Shown here in pieces: positions 26,551 through 35,312 of a DNA stretch of 56,541 bases (its first letter is position 1; every line of letters begins with the position of its first letter). The notes under the pieces are model-generated. The model was given only the letters and a program-made list of their open reading frames with translations. It ran no database searches and was not told the origin of the DNA. Position numbers and translations under genes: made by a program. This DNA is from CAYQNU01 sp964419055 (GTDB lineage: Bacteria; Bacteroidota; Bacteroidia; Flavobacteriales_D; Parvicellaceae), in assembly GCA_964419055.1 (NCBI GenBank), contig CAYQNU010000021.1, forward strand, positions 1-56,541. The letters run 5' to 3'.

Positions 26551-26594
26551 AAAAAAAACGCAACTCGGTTATCATCAGGTTGCGTTTTTTTTTT
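26551..26594 (+). terminator. Rho-independent terminator after ssb
   Basis: Stem AAAACGCAAC with GTTGCGTTTT around a 14-16 nt loop (about 26555-26588), embedded in A and T runs; at least nine T follow. Confidence 0.9.
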
Positions 26595-26676
26595 CCTATT
26601 ATTAATTGTTTTCCTATCAAACTATTAAATTATTGTATATTTTTCGATTAAATAGACTATTGTATAGTTAAATGAT

Positions 26677-26684
26677 TACTTTTG
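26677..26684 (+). promoter_or_regulatory. TACTTTTG -7 box immediately before an ATG (leaderless mRNA predicted)
   Basis: A perfect TAnnTTTG box ending 6 bp before the ATG at 26691. Transcription would start at or within a few bases of the start codon. Confidence 0.55.
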
Positions 26685-26690
26685 CAAGAC

Positions 26691-27107
26691 ATGGTTAAAG
26701 ACTTGAAAATAGTTAATGGTCAGGAATTATCAGACATAATCGAAAACGAGTTTTTTGTTTTTGGGATGCGTGTTGATGGAATCGGTTATCTTTTTTTAAA
26801 GGATAATGTTGAAATTACTGTTGAAATTCAAGGTTATTTTATTAAAGCCCATAATGAAATTTTGAATGGTGAGCCCTTTCCAATTATTTATGAACCTGGG
26901 CAGAATTGTAACATTACCAAAGAAGCCCGTGAAAATGCTATACTTATAGAGGATTTATCACCCATTGCGGCAACAGCTGTAATTGCTCCTAACTCAATTT
27001 ATAAATTAATAGCTACTTTTTATCTTAAGTTTAATAAACCCAAAAAGCCATATAAAGTTTTTAATAATGTGGACGAAGCAGCTAAATGGTTAAAAGACTT
27101 TGTGTAA
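26691..27107 (+). CDS. DUF7793-like (STAS-like) protein
   Basis: 138 aa from ATG 26691; a TTG 9 bp upstream lies within the promoter box and is rejected. No signal peptide or membrane segment. The pattern INGQELSD...GYLFLKDNVEITVE...FPIIYEPGQNCNITKEARE...AVIAPNSIYKLIATFYLKFNKPKKPYKVFNNVDEAAKWL resembles the SpoIIAA/STAS-like DUF7793 family found in flavobacteria: a short alpha/beta domain with a final DEAAKWL helix. Function is unknown; partner binding is a guess. It stands alone, convergent with the permease gene at 27129. Confidence 0.6.
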   Translation: MVKDLKIVNGQELSDIIENEFFVFGMRVDGIGYLFLKDNVEITVEIQGYFIKAHNEILNGEPFPIIYEPGQNCNITKEARENAILIEDLSPIAATAVIAPNSIYKLIATFYLKFNKPKKPYKVFNNVDEAAKWLKDFV

Positions 27108-27128
27108 CACATAAACTTAATTTAAGTT

Positions 27129-27851
27129 TTAAAGTAGTTTTATTATTTGAACGACTGCAGTAATCGTTACCACGCCCAAAACAACATATCTGAATACATT
27201 TTGTGAGGTATAATTGAGTATTTTTTTCCCCAGCCAAGTTCCTAAAAGACTAATCAAAATTAAAAAGGGTAGAAGAATCAAATGCTCTTTTAGAAAATAT
27301 CCATTTGCAATATACACTATAGCTCTACTTGAATCAACACCTAAGTCAATAACGGCAGAAGTGGCAATGAAAATATTCTTTTCTAAACTAAATGCCATTA
27401 ATGTCAAACCTCTAATAGCACCTCCGGTTCCTATGAGTCCCGCTAAAAAGCCAGAAATAGCTCCACCCAAATACAAATTGGTATTTGTTTTTTTTAAGGC
27501 GAATCGTTGGTTTAGAAGTAAAAATATTGCCAAAAAAACAAGAATGAAACTCATTATCAGTTCAGTTGTTTTTTGCGGGATATAAGTCGTTAATAAAGCA
27601 CCTATAATAACCAGTATCACTGCGGGAATACCCAGTTTTAGAACTATATTTTTATCTATTCCTTTTCTGAACATCCCGATTTTGGATAAGTTACTAAAAA
27701 CATGAAAAACAGCCGTAATTCCCAATACAATTTTAAAGTCAAAAAACATGGAAGCTACAGGAACAAACAAAATAGAAGAACCAAACCCAGATACTGTTCC
27801 AATAATTTCAGCGATGAGTGCCAAGACAAAAAACAATGAATATTCTTGCAT
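27129..27851 (-). CDS. TauE/SafE (TSUP) family permease
   Basis: 240 aa with about eight transmembrane helices. The family's repeated glycine-rich motif appears twice: GTVSGFGSSILFVPVASM near the N-terminus and GFLAGLIGTGGAIRG in the middle, with CWLGKK-type positions (LGTWLGKKIL) near the end. TSUP proteins move sulfite, sulfoacetate or other organosulfur anions across the inner membrane; the substrate here is unknown. No sulfur-metabolism gene is adjacent. A second, unrelated-looking member of the family is at 49796. Confidence 0.88.
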   Translation of the reverse strand: MQEYSLFFVLALIAEIIGTVSGFGSSILFVPVASMFFDFKIVLGITAVFHVFSNLSKIGMFRKGIDKNIVLKLGIPAVILVIIGALLTTYIPQKTTELIMSFILVFLAIFLLLNQRFALKKTNTNLYLGGAISGFLAGLIGTGGAIRGLTLMAFSLEKNIFIATSAVIDLGVDSSRAIVYIANGYFLKEHLILLPFLILISLLGTWLGKKILNYTSQNVFRYVVLGVVTITAVVQIIKLL

Positions 27852-27923
27852 AAAAAAAACTTTTGCTGAATTTGAAAGAAGTAATCAAATGTAGCTTTAA
27901 TTTCGGTATAAACGTTAATACCT

Positions 27924-28151
27924 TTATGATTTTTGAATCAAGTGAACATACAATTGTTCCACTTTTTCTCTGGCCCAAGGTGTTTTTCTTAAAAATTTCA
28001 AACTTGATTTTATGGAAGGATCGTAGTTAAAACAGCGAATATCAATCAACATACCTAATTCATCCCATCCATAATGTGCCACCAAACGCTCTAAAATATG
28101 AGATAACGTAATTCCGTGGAGCGGATTGTTTTGTTGAGATGGTGTGGTCAA
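27924..28151 (-). CDS. VF530-family (DUF2132) DNA-binding protein
   Basis: 75 aa, a small helical protein with the family signature NPLHGITL...LVAHYGWDELG...IRCFNYDPSIKSSLKFLRKTPWAR. VF530 family members have a double-helix/helix-turn structure and are reported as DNA-binding; the cellular role is not established. The start is TTG (28149-28151), the only start between the stop of the upstream ridA-like gene and the conserved core. It is 13 bp downstream of that gene on the same strand, so the two are probably cotranscribed. Confidence 0.85.
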   Translation of the reverse strand: MTTPSQQNNPLHGITLSHILERLVAHYGWDELGMLIDIRCFNYDPSIKSSLKFLRKTPWAREKVEQLYVHLIQKS

Positions 28152-28164
28152 TGGATAGTTGGTA

Positions 28165-28545
28165 TTATTTTTTTACAGCGGTAACTTCAATCTCTATTTT
28201 TAAAAGATCATTAACTAAACCTGTACAAACCACTGTACAAGCAGGTCTGTATTCTGCTAAATACTTATTAAGTACACCGTAACATCGTTCAAAATCTTTG
28301 GGGTCAACAATATAATAATTTACTCTAACCACATCAGCAAAAGTAGCTCCAGCTTCATTAAGGGCAAATTCTATATTCTTAAAAGTTTGTTCGGTTTGAT
28401 CAACTAAATCAGATGAAATTTGCATTGTGGCATAATCATAACCCGTGCATCCGGAAACAAATACCATCTTATCTACCACAACCGCTCTTGAAAAAGACAT
28501 TTTATCTTCGAAGATAGAACCGGTATTGATGAGCTTACGTGTCAT
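28165..28545 (-). CDS. RidA family (YjgF/YER057c/UK114) protein
   Basis: 126 aa, normal length. Conserved RidA features: FVSGCTG (29-35), Arg100 in YRPACTVV, and Glu120 in EIEVTA, the residues used for enamine/imine substrates. Archetypal RidA deaminates reactive 2-aminoacrylate; the Cys-containing SGCTG loop and non-standard N-terminus suggest one of the Rid subfamilies rather than RidA itself, so the symbol is not given. It forms a short operon with the VF530 gene. Confidence 0.85.
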   Translation of the reverse strand: MTRKLINTGSIFEDKMSFSRAVVVDKMVFVSGCTGYDYATMQISSDLVDQTEQTFKNIEFALNEAGATFADVVRVNYYIVDPKDFERCYGVLNKYLAEYRPACTVVCTGLVNDLLKIEIEVTAVKK

Positions 28546-28573
28546 TGAATAATTTGTTGAAAATGCTTTTTAA

Positions 28574-29635
28574 TTAAGCTTCATCATAGTTAATGATTAC
28601 ATGCTCTGAAGTAGGATGAGAGGTACACGTTAAAACATACCCTTGATCTACTTCTTTATCTGTTAAAGCATAGTTTGCATCCATTGATGCTGAACCTTCA
28701 GTAACTTTTGCTTTACAAGTACAACAAACGGCTCCTTTACAAGAAAAAGGTACATCCACACCATTTTTTATGGCAGTGTCTAGAATGGAATCACCGTCTG
28801 TATGGAGACTAAACGTAATTTCTTCATCATCATAAATTACCGTAACTTTTGCTGTTCCTTTAAAAGTCCCAACCGAAGCAGAAGATTTGGTTTCTTGAGC
28901 CATTAATACAGGAGTCGTGAATAATTCAAATTTGATTTTATCAACAGAAACTCCTAAGGATTCAATTCCTTTTTTTGCATTAATAATCATTTCTTCAGGA
29001 CCACACAAATAAAAAGCTGTAGCATCTTTAAGATTTAACGAACTTACTAATTGTCTCGATTTGTTTTCGTCAATTCTACCTTCCGTATCATTGTTACCTG
29101 TTTTTTGTCTACTATAAACATAGGTGGTTTTGATGGTGTCAGAAGGCAAGGAATCAAATGTAGATTTGAAAATGACATTGTTTTCATCTTTGTTAGAATA
29201 GATGATATGAAAAGTACTTGAAGGTTCTTTTTCAACAATTGTTTTTGCCATTGATAAAATGGGTGTAATACCACTTCCTGCAGCAAAAGCCACATATTTT
29301 TTGGAGGATCCGTTTGGTTCCAAAATAAAATTACCTTGAGGCGGCATTACATTTACCAAATCACCCACTTTTAAATGTTGATTGATATGTGTCGACACAA
29401 CCCCATTTGCCACTGCTTTTACAGCAACTTTTAATTCAGATTCTGAGGGTGAAGAACACAATGAATAAGCTCTGCGTTCATCTTTACCGTTCAATATAAA
29501 TCCTAATGTAAGATATTGTCCAGCTTTAAATTGAAAAACGGCCTTTAAATCACTGGGTATTTCAAATCCAACCGAAACGGTATCATTGGTTTCTTTTGTG
29601 ATGGAAGCAACTTTTAAAGCGTAAAACTGACTCAT
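28574..29635 (-). CDS. PaaE-like ferredoxin reductase with C-terminal [2Fe-2S] domain
   Basis: 353 aa. N-terminal FAD-binding barrel with RRAYSLCSSPSE (about 54-65), a NAD(P)-binding domain with FAAGSGITPI (about 112-121) and YLCGPEEMI (about 208-216), and a plant-type [2Fe-2S] ferredoxin at the C-terminus with CKGAVCCTC (4 Cys spacing, about 300-308) and a later Cys in VLTCTSHP. This is the architecture of phenylacetyl-CoA epoxidase reductase subunit PaaE and of related oxygenase reductases, which pass electrons from NAD(P)H to an oxygenase. None of paaA-D is next to it, so the partner oxygenase is unknown. It is 28 bp upstream of the RidA-like gene. Confidence 0.85.
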   Translation of the reverse strand: MSQFYALKVASITKETNDTVSVGFEIPSDLKAVFQFKAGQYLTLGFILNGKDERRAYSLCSSPSESELKVAVKAVANGVVSTHINQHLKVGDLVNVMPPQGNFILEPNGSSKKYVAFAAGSGITPILSMAKTIVEKEPSSTFHIIYSNKDENNVIFKSTFDSLPSDTIKTTYVYSRQKTGNNDTEGRIDENKSRQLVSSLNLKDATAFYLCGPEEMIINAKKGIESLGVSVDKIKFELFTTPVLMAQETKSSASVGTFKGTAKVTVIYDDEEITFSLHTDGDSILDTAIKNGVDVPFSCKGAVCCTCKAKVTEGSASMDANYALTDKEVDQGYVLTCTSHPTSEHVIINYDEA

Positions 29636-29796
29636 AATATTTTAGGTTGTTTTTATTTTTAAATCTCAGAATGCAAAAGTAACACTTATGAATTATTATT
29701 TGATAATTTTTCAATTTTTTACCGCATTATGTATTCTAGAAACAGTATTCCTTTAAAAATGTTTAGCTCAAATAGAATACTGAAATCATTTAAATG

Positions 29797-29804
29797 TATA
29801 TTTG
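29797..29804 (+). promoter_or_regulatory. TATATTTG -7 box just before an ATG (leaderless mRNA predicted)
   Basis: A perfect TAnnTTTG box with only 3 bp between it and the response-regulator ATG (29808). Confidence 0.55.
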
Positions 29805-29807
29805 TGT

Positions 29808-30479
29808 ATGCAAATTGTAATAGCAGACGATCATCCTATATTTAGAAGTGGACTCAAATTTCTGATTGAATCCTCTTTTAATCCAAATGAATTGCAAGTG
29901 GTGGAGTTTGCTAATGGTCAAGAAGCTTATGATTATATTTTGAAGACCCCCACGTTGGATTTGGCAATTTTAGATGTTGATATGCCAGGTTTGAGTGGTT
30001 TAGAGGTTAGTAAATTATTAAATGAGTTAAACCTTGACATAAAGGTGATCATTCTCACTATGCATAAAGATATTGAGATGCTTAAGTTGGCCATTGCATT
30101 TGGGGTAAGAGGCTATTTAATAAAAGACAACACTTCTGAAGAGCTGGTTGAATGTATGTTGACCGTGCAGCAAGGTAAAAAGTTTTATAGTAAATCGGTG
30201 CGGCAATTTTCAACGAATGAGTTTGAAGGAAATCTTGAAAAATCAGCCATCATTGAACATTTGCAACAACTCACAAAAACAGAGTTGAAGACACTTAAAT
30301 TAGTCAGTCAAAAACTTTCAAGTAAAGAAATAGCCGATTTAATGTTTGTCTCTGTCAAATCTGTGGAAAATTATCGTTCCAGGATTTGTAAGAAGCTACA
30401 GCTTGATGCTCGGAACAATAGCTTGTTGCTTTGGATAATGGAATACAAAAGTTATTTGGATTTAGTAGAAGAATTTTGA
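29808..30479 (+). CDS. NarL/FixJ-type response regulator
   Basis: 223 aa. A receiver domain (1-120) has acidic pocket DDH (7-9), phosphoacceptor Asp56 in LDVDMPG, and Lys in YLIKDNT. A LuxR-type helix-turn-helix (about 155-215) has LTKTELKTLKLVSQKLSSKEIA and SVKSVENYRSRI. It should bind promoters after phosphorylation; no histidine kinase is next to it, so it is an orphan regulator here. The ATG at 29808 is preferred over a TTG 6 bp upstream that is part of the promoter box. Its 3' end overlaps the convergent gene at 30452 by 28 bp. Confidence 0.93.
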   Translation: MQIVIADDHPIFRSGLKFLIESSFNPNELQVVEFANGQEAYDYILKTPTLDLAILDVDMPGLSGLEVSKLLNELNLDIKVIILTMHKDIEMLKLAIAFGVRGYLIKDNTSEELVECMLTVQQGKKFYSKSVRQFSTNEFEGNLEKSAIIEHLQQLTKTELKTLKLVSQKLSSKEIADLMFVSVKSVENYRSRICKKLQLDARNNSLLLWIMEYKSYLDLVEEF

Positions 30480-31486
30480 GTTCTGGCTTGCCAATTTTGT
30501 AGAATTTCAGTTACTAAATGAGTACATGTTTTTGATTTCACCCAATCTAACGAATTTCGTTGAAGAACAGCATACTGTTGTTCAGAAATGGTAGTGATTT
30601 TTGTAATGAGGTCATTGTAATCTTCATAATTAATGCAATTGAAACCATCAACCAAATCATGTGGTGCACACTCATTTGGTTTTTCGTGCAATTTTTTGAA
30701 GCACATTACGGCTCCATTTGCAGCTATTTCGTAATGTCGCAAACAATCCCAACCGCCTCTTTTGGTAGTTATCCCAAATTTAGATTGTTGGAGGTCTGCG
30801 TAATAGTCTGCTTCGTTTGTAAAAGCGTATTTGGTGACAGCGCCTTCCACATTTTTGGCAACCTCTTCATCAACGATGTGCTTGCTAAAAAGTTTTGTTT
30901 TTTGAGGTAATTCGGTCACAACTTTTTGTGATGGTATGGAAAAAGAAATGGGCAAAATATTTTTGGGTAATCCAAATTTTCCTGCTAATGATTTAGGAAC
31001 CAATTTATAACTTAAGTAATAATTGGTTCTATTTGGCACTATTTCACGTTTGAAATAAAGGTGTTTTTTATATAGCTTTGGGAAAAAAGGAGAATAAGGT
31101 TTTTTCCAAGGTGCAAAATAAAAAGGGTAGGGAGCAGGTGTATCTTCACCATCCAAAATGAGGGTGTTGGAATAATTTAAATCTTTTTGAATGGAGAGAT
31201 ATTGTGTACTTTGTCTATAAATATCTCCAAATATTACCAAATCAAATGACGAAATGGGCATATCCTTATCAAAAGGAACTGCGGTTTTGGGATCTAATAA
31301 ATGGTATAATGTAAAACCAATACCATGCAAACGTACATTTGGGTCTTGATGCTCTTTTTTATAAATGTGATTATTTATAGGCCATTCAATAACCTTGTCA
31401 CCATAAAGTTCTTTTAATCCGATCAAAAAACTATCTGATAAAAAATCATTTTGAGGGCTGTTGATGTAGAGTATTTTAGTAAACAT
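30452..31486 (-). CDS. Glycosyltransferase-like protein (CgeB/GT-B type)
   Basis: 344 aa, soluble. The C-terminal half has a group-1-like glycosyltransferase pattern: YYADLQQSKFGITTKRGGWD, then CLRHYEIAANGAVMCFKKL (the E of HYEIAANGA is the usual sugar-nucleotide site), and DGFNCINYEDYNDLITKI. The N-terminal half (LYINSPQNDFLSDSFLIGLK, FDLVIFGDIYR, LDGEDTP) fits a degenerate Rossmann half of a GT-B fold, as in CgeB proteins. It probably transfers a sugar to a surface polymer or protein, but donor and acceptor are unknown. It overlaps the convergent response regulator by 28 bp and is 16 bp upstream of the terC-like gene on the same strand. Confidence 0.6.
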   Translation of the reverse strand: MFTKILYINSPQNDFLSDSFLIGLKELYGDKVIEWPINNHIYKKEHQDPNVRLHGIGFTLYHLLDPKTAVPFDKDMPISSFDLVIFGDIYRQSTQYLSIQKDLNYSNTLILDGEDTPAPYPFYFAPWKKPYSPFFPKLYKKHLYFKREIVPNRTNYYLSYKLVPKSLAGKFGLPKNILPISFSIPSQKVVTELPQKTKLFSKHIVDEEVAKNVEGAVTKYAFTNEADYYADLQQSKFGITTKRGGWDCLRHYEIAANGAVMCFKKLHEKPNECAPHDLVDGFNCINYEDYNDLITKITTISEQQYAVLQRNSLDWVKSKTCTHLVTEILQNWQARTQNSSTKSK

Positions 31487-31502
31487 AATGCAGTTTACAC
31501 GA

Positions 31503-32267
31503 TTAATCTACTGATTCACTAACGTTTGATTTTGCAGCATTTGATTTCTTTTCTTTTTTCTTACGCATTCTCAAGTTTAGTACTTCAACAAAGAGTGAGA
31601 AAGCTAAGGAAGCATAAATATAACCCTTTGGTACATGAGCGTGTAATCCTTCTGCTACCAATAACATACCTATCATAAGTAAAAACGAAAGCGCTAATAC
31701 TTTCACAGTAGGGTGCGTATTTACGAAGTTGCTTACTTTCTCTGCAAAAACCATCATAATAATGATAGAGAATATCACAGCAACAATCATAATTTCTATA
31801 TGATCTGTTAGTCCTATAGCCGTAAGAATGGAATCAAAAGAAAATACAATGTCTAATAATATGATTTGAATAATAGCTCCTGCTAATGAAAGTTTTTTAC
31901 CATTGGCATTATTTCCATCCTCGTCTTCATGTAACCCCTGAACTTTAGCATGGATTTCGGTAGTACTTTTGGCTAATAAAAATAAACCTCCTGCTACTAA
32001 TATTAAATCTCTCCAACTTAGAGAAAAACCTGAAATTTCAACAATAGGATCTTTTAAACCTACCAACCACGAAACTCCCATTAATAATCCCACACGCATA
32101 ACCAATGCCAAAGTTAGACCTAATAAACGAGCCTTTTTTTGATCTTCTTTGGGTAGTCTATCCGAAACAATTGATATAAAAATTATGTTGTCGATACCTA
32201 AAACGACTTCCAAAATCATTAAGGTAAATAAACTGATTAATCCTTCTGCTGAAAATAAAAATTCCAT
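31503..32267 (-). CDS. TerC family integral membrane protein
   Basis: 254 aa with about seven transmembrane helices. The two TerC signatures are present: EVVLGIDNIIF near the N-terminus and DIVFSFDSILTAIGL in the middle, with intramembrane acidic residues. TerC-family proteins (including Alx/MeeY/YkoY types) are associated with manganese export or metalation of secreted enzymes, and with tellurite resistance in some plasmids. No ter operon genes are nearby, so the metal role is more likely than tellurite. The C-terminus is a basic, probably cytoplasmic tail (MRKKKEKKS). Confidence 0.9.
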   Translation of the reverse strand: MEFLFSAEGLISLFTLMILEVVLGIDNIIFISIVSDRLPKEDQKKARLLGLTLALVMRVGLLMGVSWLVGLKDPIVEISGFSLSWRDLILVAGGLFLLAKSTTEIHAKVQGLHEDEDGNNANGKKLSLAGAIIQIILLDIVFSFDSILTAIGLTDHIEIMIVAVIFSIIIMMVFAEKVSNFVNTHPTVKVLALSFLLMIGMLLVAEGLHAHVPKGYIYASLAFSLFVEVLNLRMRKKKEKKSNAAKSNVSESVD

Positions 32268-32302
32268 TACGTAACTATTTTGCTTTTAATTTAATATGAT
32301 TT

Positions 32303-32345
32303 TAAAAAAAATCCCTACCATGAAAAGTCAAGGTAGGGATACTCT
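32303..32345 (-). terminator. Rho-independent terminator of sucC
   Basis: A perfect 9-bp stem ATCCCTACC (32311-32319) with GGTAGGGAT (32332-32340), 12-nt loop, and a T run on the minus strand (complement of A run 32304-32310), 20 bp past the sucC stop. Confidence 0.9.
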
Positions 32346-32359
32346 ATTTTTAAGTAGTA

Positions 32360-33571
32360 TTATCCGATTACTTCTTTCACTCTATCAGCAGCATCTTGCA
32401 AAGTGATAGCAGAAAATACATTTAATCCAGAATTATCAATGATTGCTTTTGCTTCCACAGCATTCGTTCCTTGCAAACGAACAATAATCGGAACGCGAAT
32501 ATCACCAATAATTTTATATGCTTGAACAATTCCATTAGCAACACGGTCACATCTTACAATTCCACCAAAGATATTAACCAAAATTCCTTTTACATTTTCA
32601 TCTTTCAAAATGATATTAAATGCTTTAGCTACTCGCTCAGCATCAGCTGTTCCGCCTACGTCTAAAAAGTTAGCAGGCTCACCACCTGATAATTTAATAA
32701 TATCCATTGTTGACATAGCTAAACCAGCTCCGTTAACCATACATCCTACGTTTCCATCCAATTTTACATAATTCAATCCTGCGTCACGTGCTTCTACATC
32801 AATTGGGTTTTCTTCAGTTAAATCTCTTAAAGCTGCGTAATCAGCATGACGGTACAACGCATTTTCATCTAAAGTTACTTTAGCATCAACTGCGATAATT
32901 TTGTCGTCAGAAGTTTTTAATACAGGGTTAATTTCAAACATAGAAGCATCACACCCAACGTATGCTGCATACAAAGAAGTAACAAATTTTGTCATTTCTT
33001 TAACGGCATTACCATCTAAACCTAAATTGTAGGCTATTTTGCGAGCTTGAAACCCTCTGATACCTACTTTAGGATCTATTTCTTCTTTAAAAATTAAATG
33101 AGGAGTATGTTCCGCTACATCTTCTATATTCATACCTCCTTCAGTAGAGTACATAATCACGTTTCTTCCTGTTTCTCTATTTAAAAGAACAGACATGTAA
33201 AATTCTTTTGGTTCGCTAGCTCCAGGATAAAAAACATCCTCAGCAATTAAAACTTTATTTACTTTTTTACCGGTTTCACTGGTTTGAAGAGTTACCAAGT
33301 GTCCACCTAATATTCCTTTTACGGTATCTTCAACTTTATCAATTCCTTTTGCCAAAACCACACCTCTCGATCCTGTCTCAGTTACCGTTCCTTTTCCTCT
33401 TCCACCAGCGTGAATTTGAGCTTTTACAACATACCAACTTGTACCTGTAGATTCTGTTAATCTTTTGGCAGCAGCTACAGCTTCTTGAGCATTATCTACA
33501 ACCACTCCATTTTGAATGGCAACACCAAAACTTTTTAAAATTTCCTTTCCTTGATATTCGTGTAAATTCAT
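32360..33571 (-). CDS. sucC: Succinyl-CoA ligase (ADP-forming) beta subunit
   Basis: 403 aa, full length. TCA-cycle enzyme that makes ATP from succinyl-CoA with the alpha subunit (sucD). Starts MNLHEYQGKEILKSFGV, the family signature, with the ATP-grasp region (WYVVKAQIHAGGRGKG, around 46-61), the metal/phosphate sites in FEINPVLK, DAKVTLDENALYRH, and the C-terminal GGIVRCDRVANGI and VRLQGTNAVEAKAI. sucD is not in the window, so the subunits are encoded apart, as is common in flavobacteria. It has its own terminator. Confidence 0.97.
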   Translation of the reverse strand: MNLHEYQGKEILKSFGVAIQNGVVVDNAQEAVAAAKRLTESTGTSWYVVKAQIHAGGRGKGTVTETGSRGVVLAKGIDKVEDTVKGILGGHLVTLQTSETGKKVNKVLIAEDVFYPGASEPKEFYMSVLLNRETGRNVIMYSTEGGMNIEDVAEHTPHLIFKEEIDPKVGIRGFQARKIAYNLGLDGNAVKEMTKFVTSLYAAYVGCDASMFEINPVLKTSDDKIIAVDAKVTLDENALYRHADYAALRDLTEENPIDVEARDAGLNYVKLDGNVGCMVNGAGLAMSTMDIIKLSGGEPANFLDVGGTADAERVAKAFNIILKDENVKGILVNIFGGIVRCDRVANGIVQAYKIIGDIRVPIIVRLQGTNAVEAKAIIDNSGLNVFSAITLQDAADRVKEVIG

Positions 33572-33672
33572 AATTTAATTTAATTAATAAACATTGTGCC
33601 TCAAAAGTATAAATATTGCTCAAACGAAACGATATTTTTTTCAAAATTTTATGCACGCTTAATTCACAATTC

Positions 33673-33680
33673 TAACTTTG
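33673..33680 (+). promoter_or_regulatory. TAACTTTG -7 box 7 bp before an ATG
   Basis: A perfect TAnnTTTG box ending 7 bp before the hydrolase ATG (33688), again predicting a leader of zero to a few bases. Confidence 0.55.
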
Positions 33681-33687
33681 CAACAAA

Positions 33688-34572
33688 ATGGAAAAACAAA
33701 CACTACCAATTAAAGCGGGTGATTGGGATATTACCTTGCATCGGTTTTCAACAGTTCCGGGAGGAGAAGTTGTTGTGTTATTTCACGGGTATTTTGAAGA
33801 TGGAAGAATATTTTACTCGAATAACGGCAAAGGATTAGCTCCTTTTTTGGCGCAACAAGGAATGGATGTTTTTGTGGTTGATTTTCCAGGTAAATCCGAA
33901 AGTAAACATACTATTTCGCAAGGGTTGGATTATTCCCAACATGATATTATAACCAAAATGATTCCTACTATTTTGAATTCAATTCGAATGGTTTCTGGAA
34001 AGTCGTATCTTCACATTGGTGCTCACAGTTGGGGAGGAGTGGTAGTAATGGCGTATATGGCTCGATTTAAAGATGCTCATTTGGCTTCATTTTTCTCCTT
34101 TGGAGCAAAAAGACGTATAGGTAGAATTAATGTAAGAAGGTTAATTTATATCGAATTTGGTTGGAATGTAATGGGCAATTATTTGTGTGGTAAACATGGT
34201 TACCTTCCCCACAAAAAGATGCGCATGGGAAATGAAGATGAAACCAAAAGTTATTTTAAACAAACATCCAAATGGATTTATTCGAGAAATTGGATAGACC
34301 CTTATGATCAATTTGATTATACCCATGGATTTAAAAATTACGAAGCTCCACGTTCATTTTTCATAACAGGAAAAGGCGATAAGATTTTAGGCCATCCCAA
34401 AGATGTAGCTGCACTCAAAGACGAGTTGCATTCATCGAAAGCTCAGTTTGAGGTTATAGGTAAAAACACAGGATATAAACACAACTATGACCACATCAAT
34501 TTATTGACGCATAAAGATGCTCCCAACGATCACTTTTTATTGATAGTAAATTTTTTAAAAAAAGGAAGCTAA
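33688..34572 (+). CDS. Alpha/beta hydrolase
   Basis: 294 aa, cytoplasmic (no signal peptide). Oxyanion-hole region VVLFHGYFEDGR (about 29-40), nucleophile elbow AHSWGG with Ser114, and a likely catalytic His in YDHINLL near 271. A DFPGKSES stretch precedes the elbow as in lipase/esterase-like hydrolases. The substrate is unknown. It is preceded closely by a -7 box and followed by a lipoprotein gene with a separate promoter. Confidence 0.8.
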   Translation: MEKQTLPIKAGDWDITLHRFSTVPGGEVVVLFHGYFEDGRIFYSNNGKGLAPFLAQQGMDVFVVDFPGKSESKHTISQGLDYSQHDIITKMIPTILNSIRMVSGKSYLHIGAHSWGGVVVMAYMARFKDAHLASFFSFGAKRRIGRINVRRLIYIEFGWNVMGNYLCGKHGYLPHKKMRMGNEDETKSYFKQTSKWIYSRNWIDPYDQFDYTHGFKNYEAPRSFFITGKGDKILGHPKDVAALKDELHSSKAQFEVIGKNTGYKHNYDHINLLTHKDAPNDHFLLIVNFLKKGS

Positions 34573-34578
34573 GAATAA

Positions 34579-34606
34579 TTGGTGTATAAAAAAATAACTA
34601 TTTTTG
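34579..34606 (+). promoter_or_regulatory. Complete Bacteroidetes promoter (TTG-N17-TATTTTTG)
   Basis: TTG at 34579-34581 and TATTTTTG at 34599-34606, spacing 17 bp, matching the flavobacterial consensus; it lies 22 bp before the lipoprotein ATG at 34629. Confidence 0.6.
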
Positions 34607-34628
34607 AAGCAGTTATACCCCTAATGTA

Positions 34629-35312
34629 ATGCATAAAAATTCAACGTTTTATTTGAATGTGCTACTTTTTGTAACACTATCAACAGTACTTTTTCAATCA
34701 TGCATTTCCCTTCGATATACCGATTATGGTAAACCGTTTGATTTTTTAAAAGCTAAAAATGATTTTGTAAAAAGACCAACATCTAGCAATTATCCCGGTA
34801 TCGATTCAATCCAACTTAATAATGTAAGTTTCAACTCTAGTAGTACAATTGATTCCAATTACTCGGCTTTTTACGTGCCACCCTCAAATGTTGATAAAGA
34901 AGATTCCATAATTCTAATAGATGAAAATCAAGTCTTGCATCAAGATAGCCTAGTTTCCCCATCTACTATAACTGAAAATTCCTCGATTATAAAGGAAGGA
35001 TTACCTTTTGTTAGAAATAATAAGACCAAACCAATTGTTGATGGAATAACCAAGGAAAGGAATTTTCCCTGGCCCGACAAATGGAAGGAGAGTTGGAGAA
35101 ATTTCTGGTCTGCTGTCTGGCGTTTTTTCTTGAAGTGGTTGTTAATTGCTGTAGCAATTTTGGCCTTAATGACCCTTATTATTTATGGAATTTATCAATT
35201 AGTAGCTTTAATTGGAGGTACCTTAGCAGCAGCCATAACAATTGTTGTTTTGTTATTGCTTTTATTGATTTTTACGGGAATCGATTTATTTTTTATTCTC
35301 GATTTTTTATAG
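34629..35312 (+). CDS. Lipoprotein with C-terminal membrane helices, unknown
   Basis: 227 aa. The N-terminal segment has a lipobox-like LFQSC (Cys25), followed by a Ser/Asn-rich low-complexity region (about 40-145). The last 70 residues hold a Trp-rich amphipathic stretch (WPDKWKESWRNFWSAVWRFFLKW) and two hydrophobic helices. Lipid anchor plus transmembrane helices is an unusual mix. A KWLLIAVAILALMTLI helix and a VALIGGTLAAAITIVVLLLLLLI helix are clear. No family is recognised. Its 3' end overlaps the convergent aroQ by 20 bp. Confidence 0.6.
   Translation: MHKNSTFYLNVLLFVTLSTVLFQSCISLRYTDYGKPFDFLKAKNDFVKRPTSSNYPGIDSIQLNNVSFNSSSTIDSNYSAFYVPPSNVDKEDSIILIDENQVLHQDSLVSPSTITENSSIIKEGLPFVRNNKTKPIVDGITKERNFPWPDKWKESWRNFWSAVWRFFLKWLLIAVAILALMTLIIYGIYQLVALIGGTLAAAITIVVLLLLLLIFTGIDLFFILDFL

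Noticed and set aside
27113..27129. Near-palindrome AAACTTAA-T-TTAAGTTT as a terminator between convergent genes
   Set aside because: It has no loop and is all A/T apart from one pair, so a terminator cannot be supported.
28574..29635. A phenylacetate degradation operon
   Set aside because: Only a PaaE-like reductase is present; no paaA-D or paaG-Z genes are near.
31503..32267. Tellurite resistance operon
   Set aside because: Only a TerC family gene; no terA, terB, terD or terE nearby.
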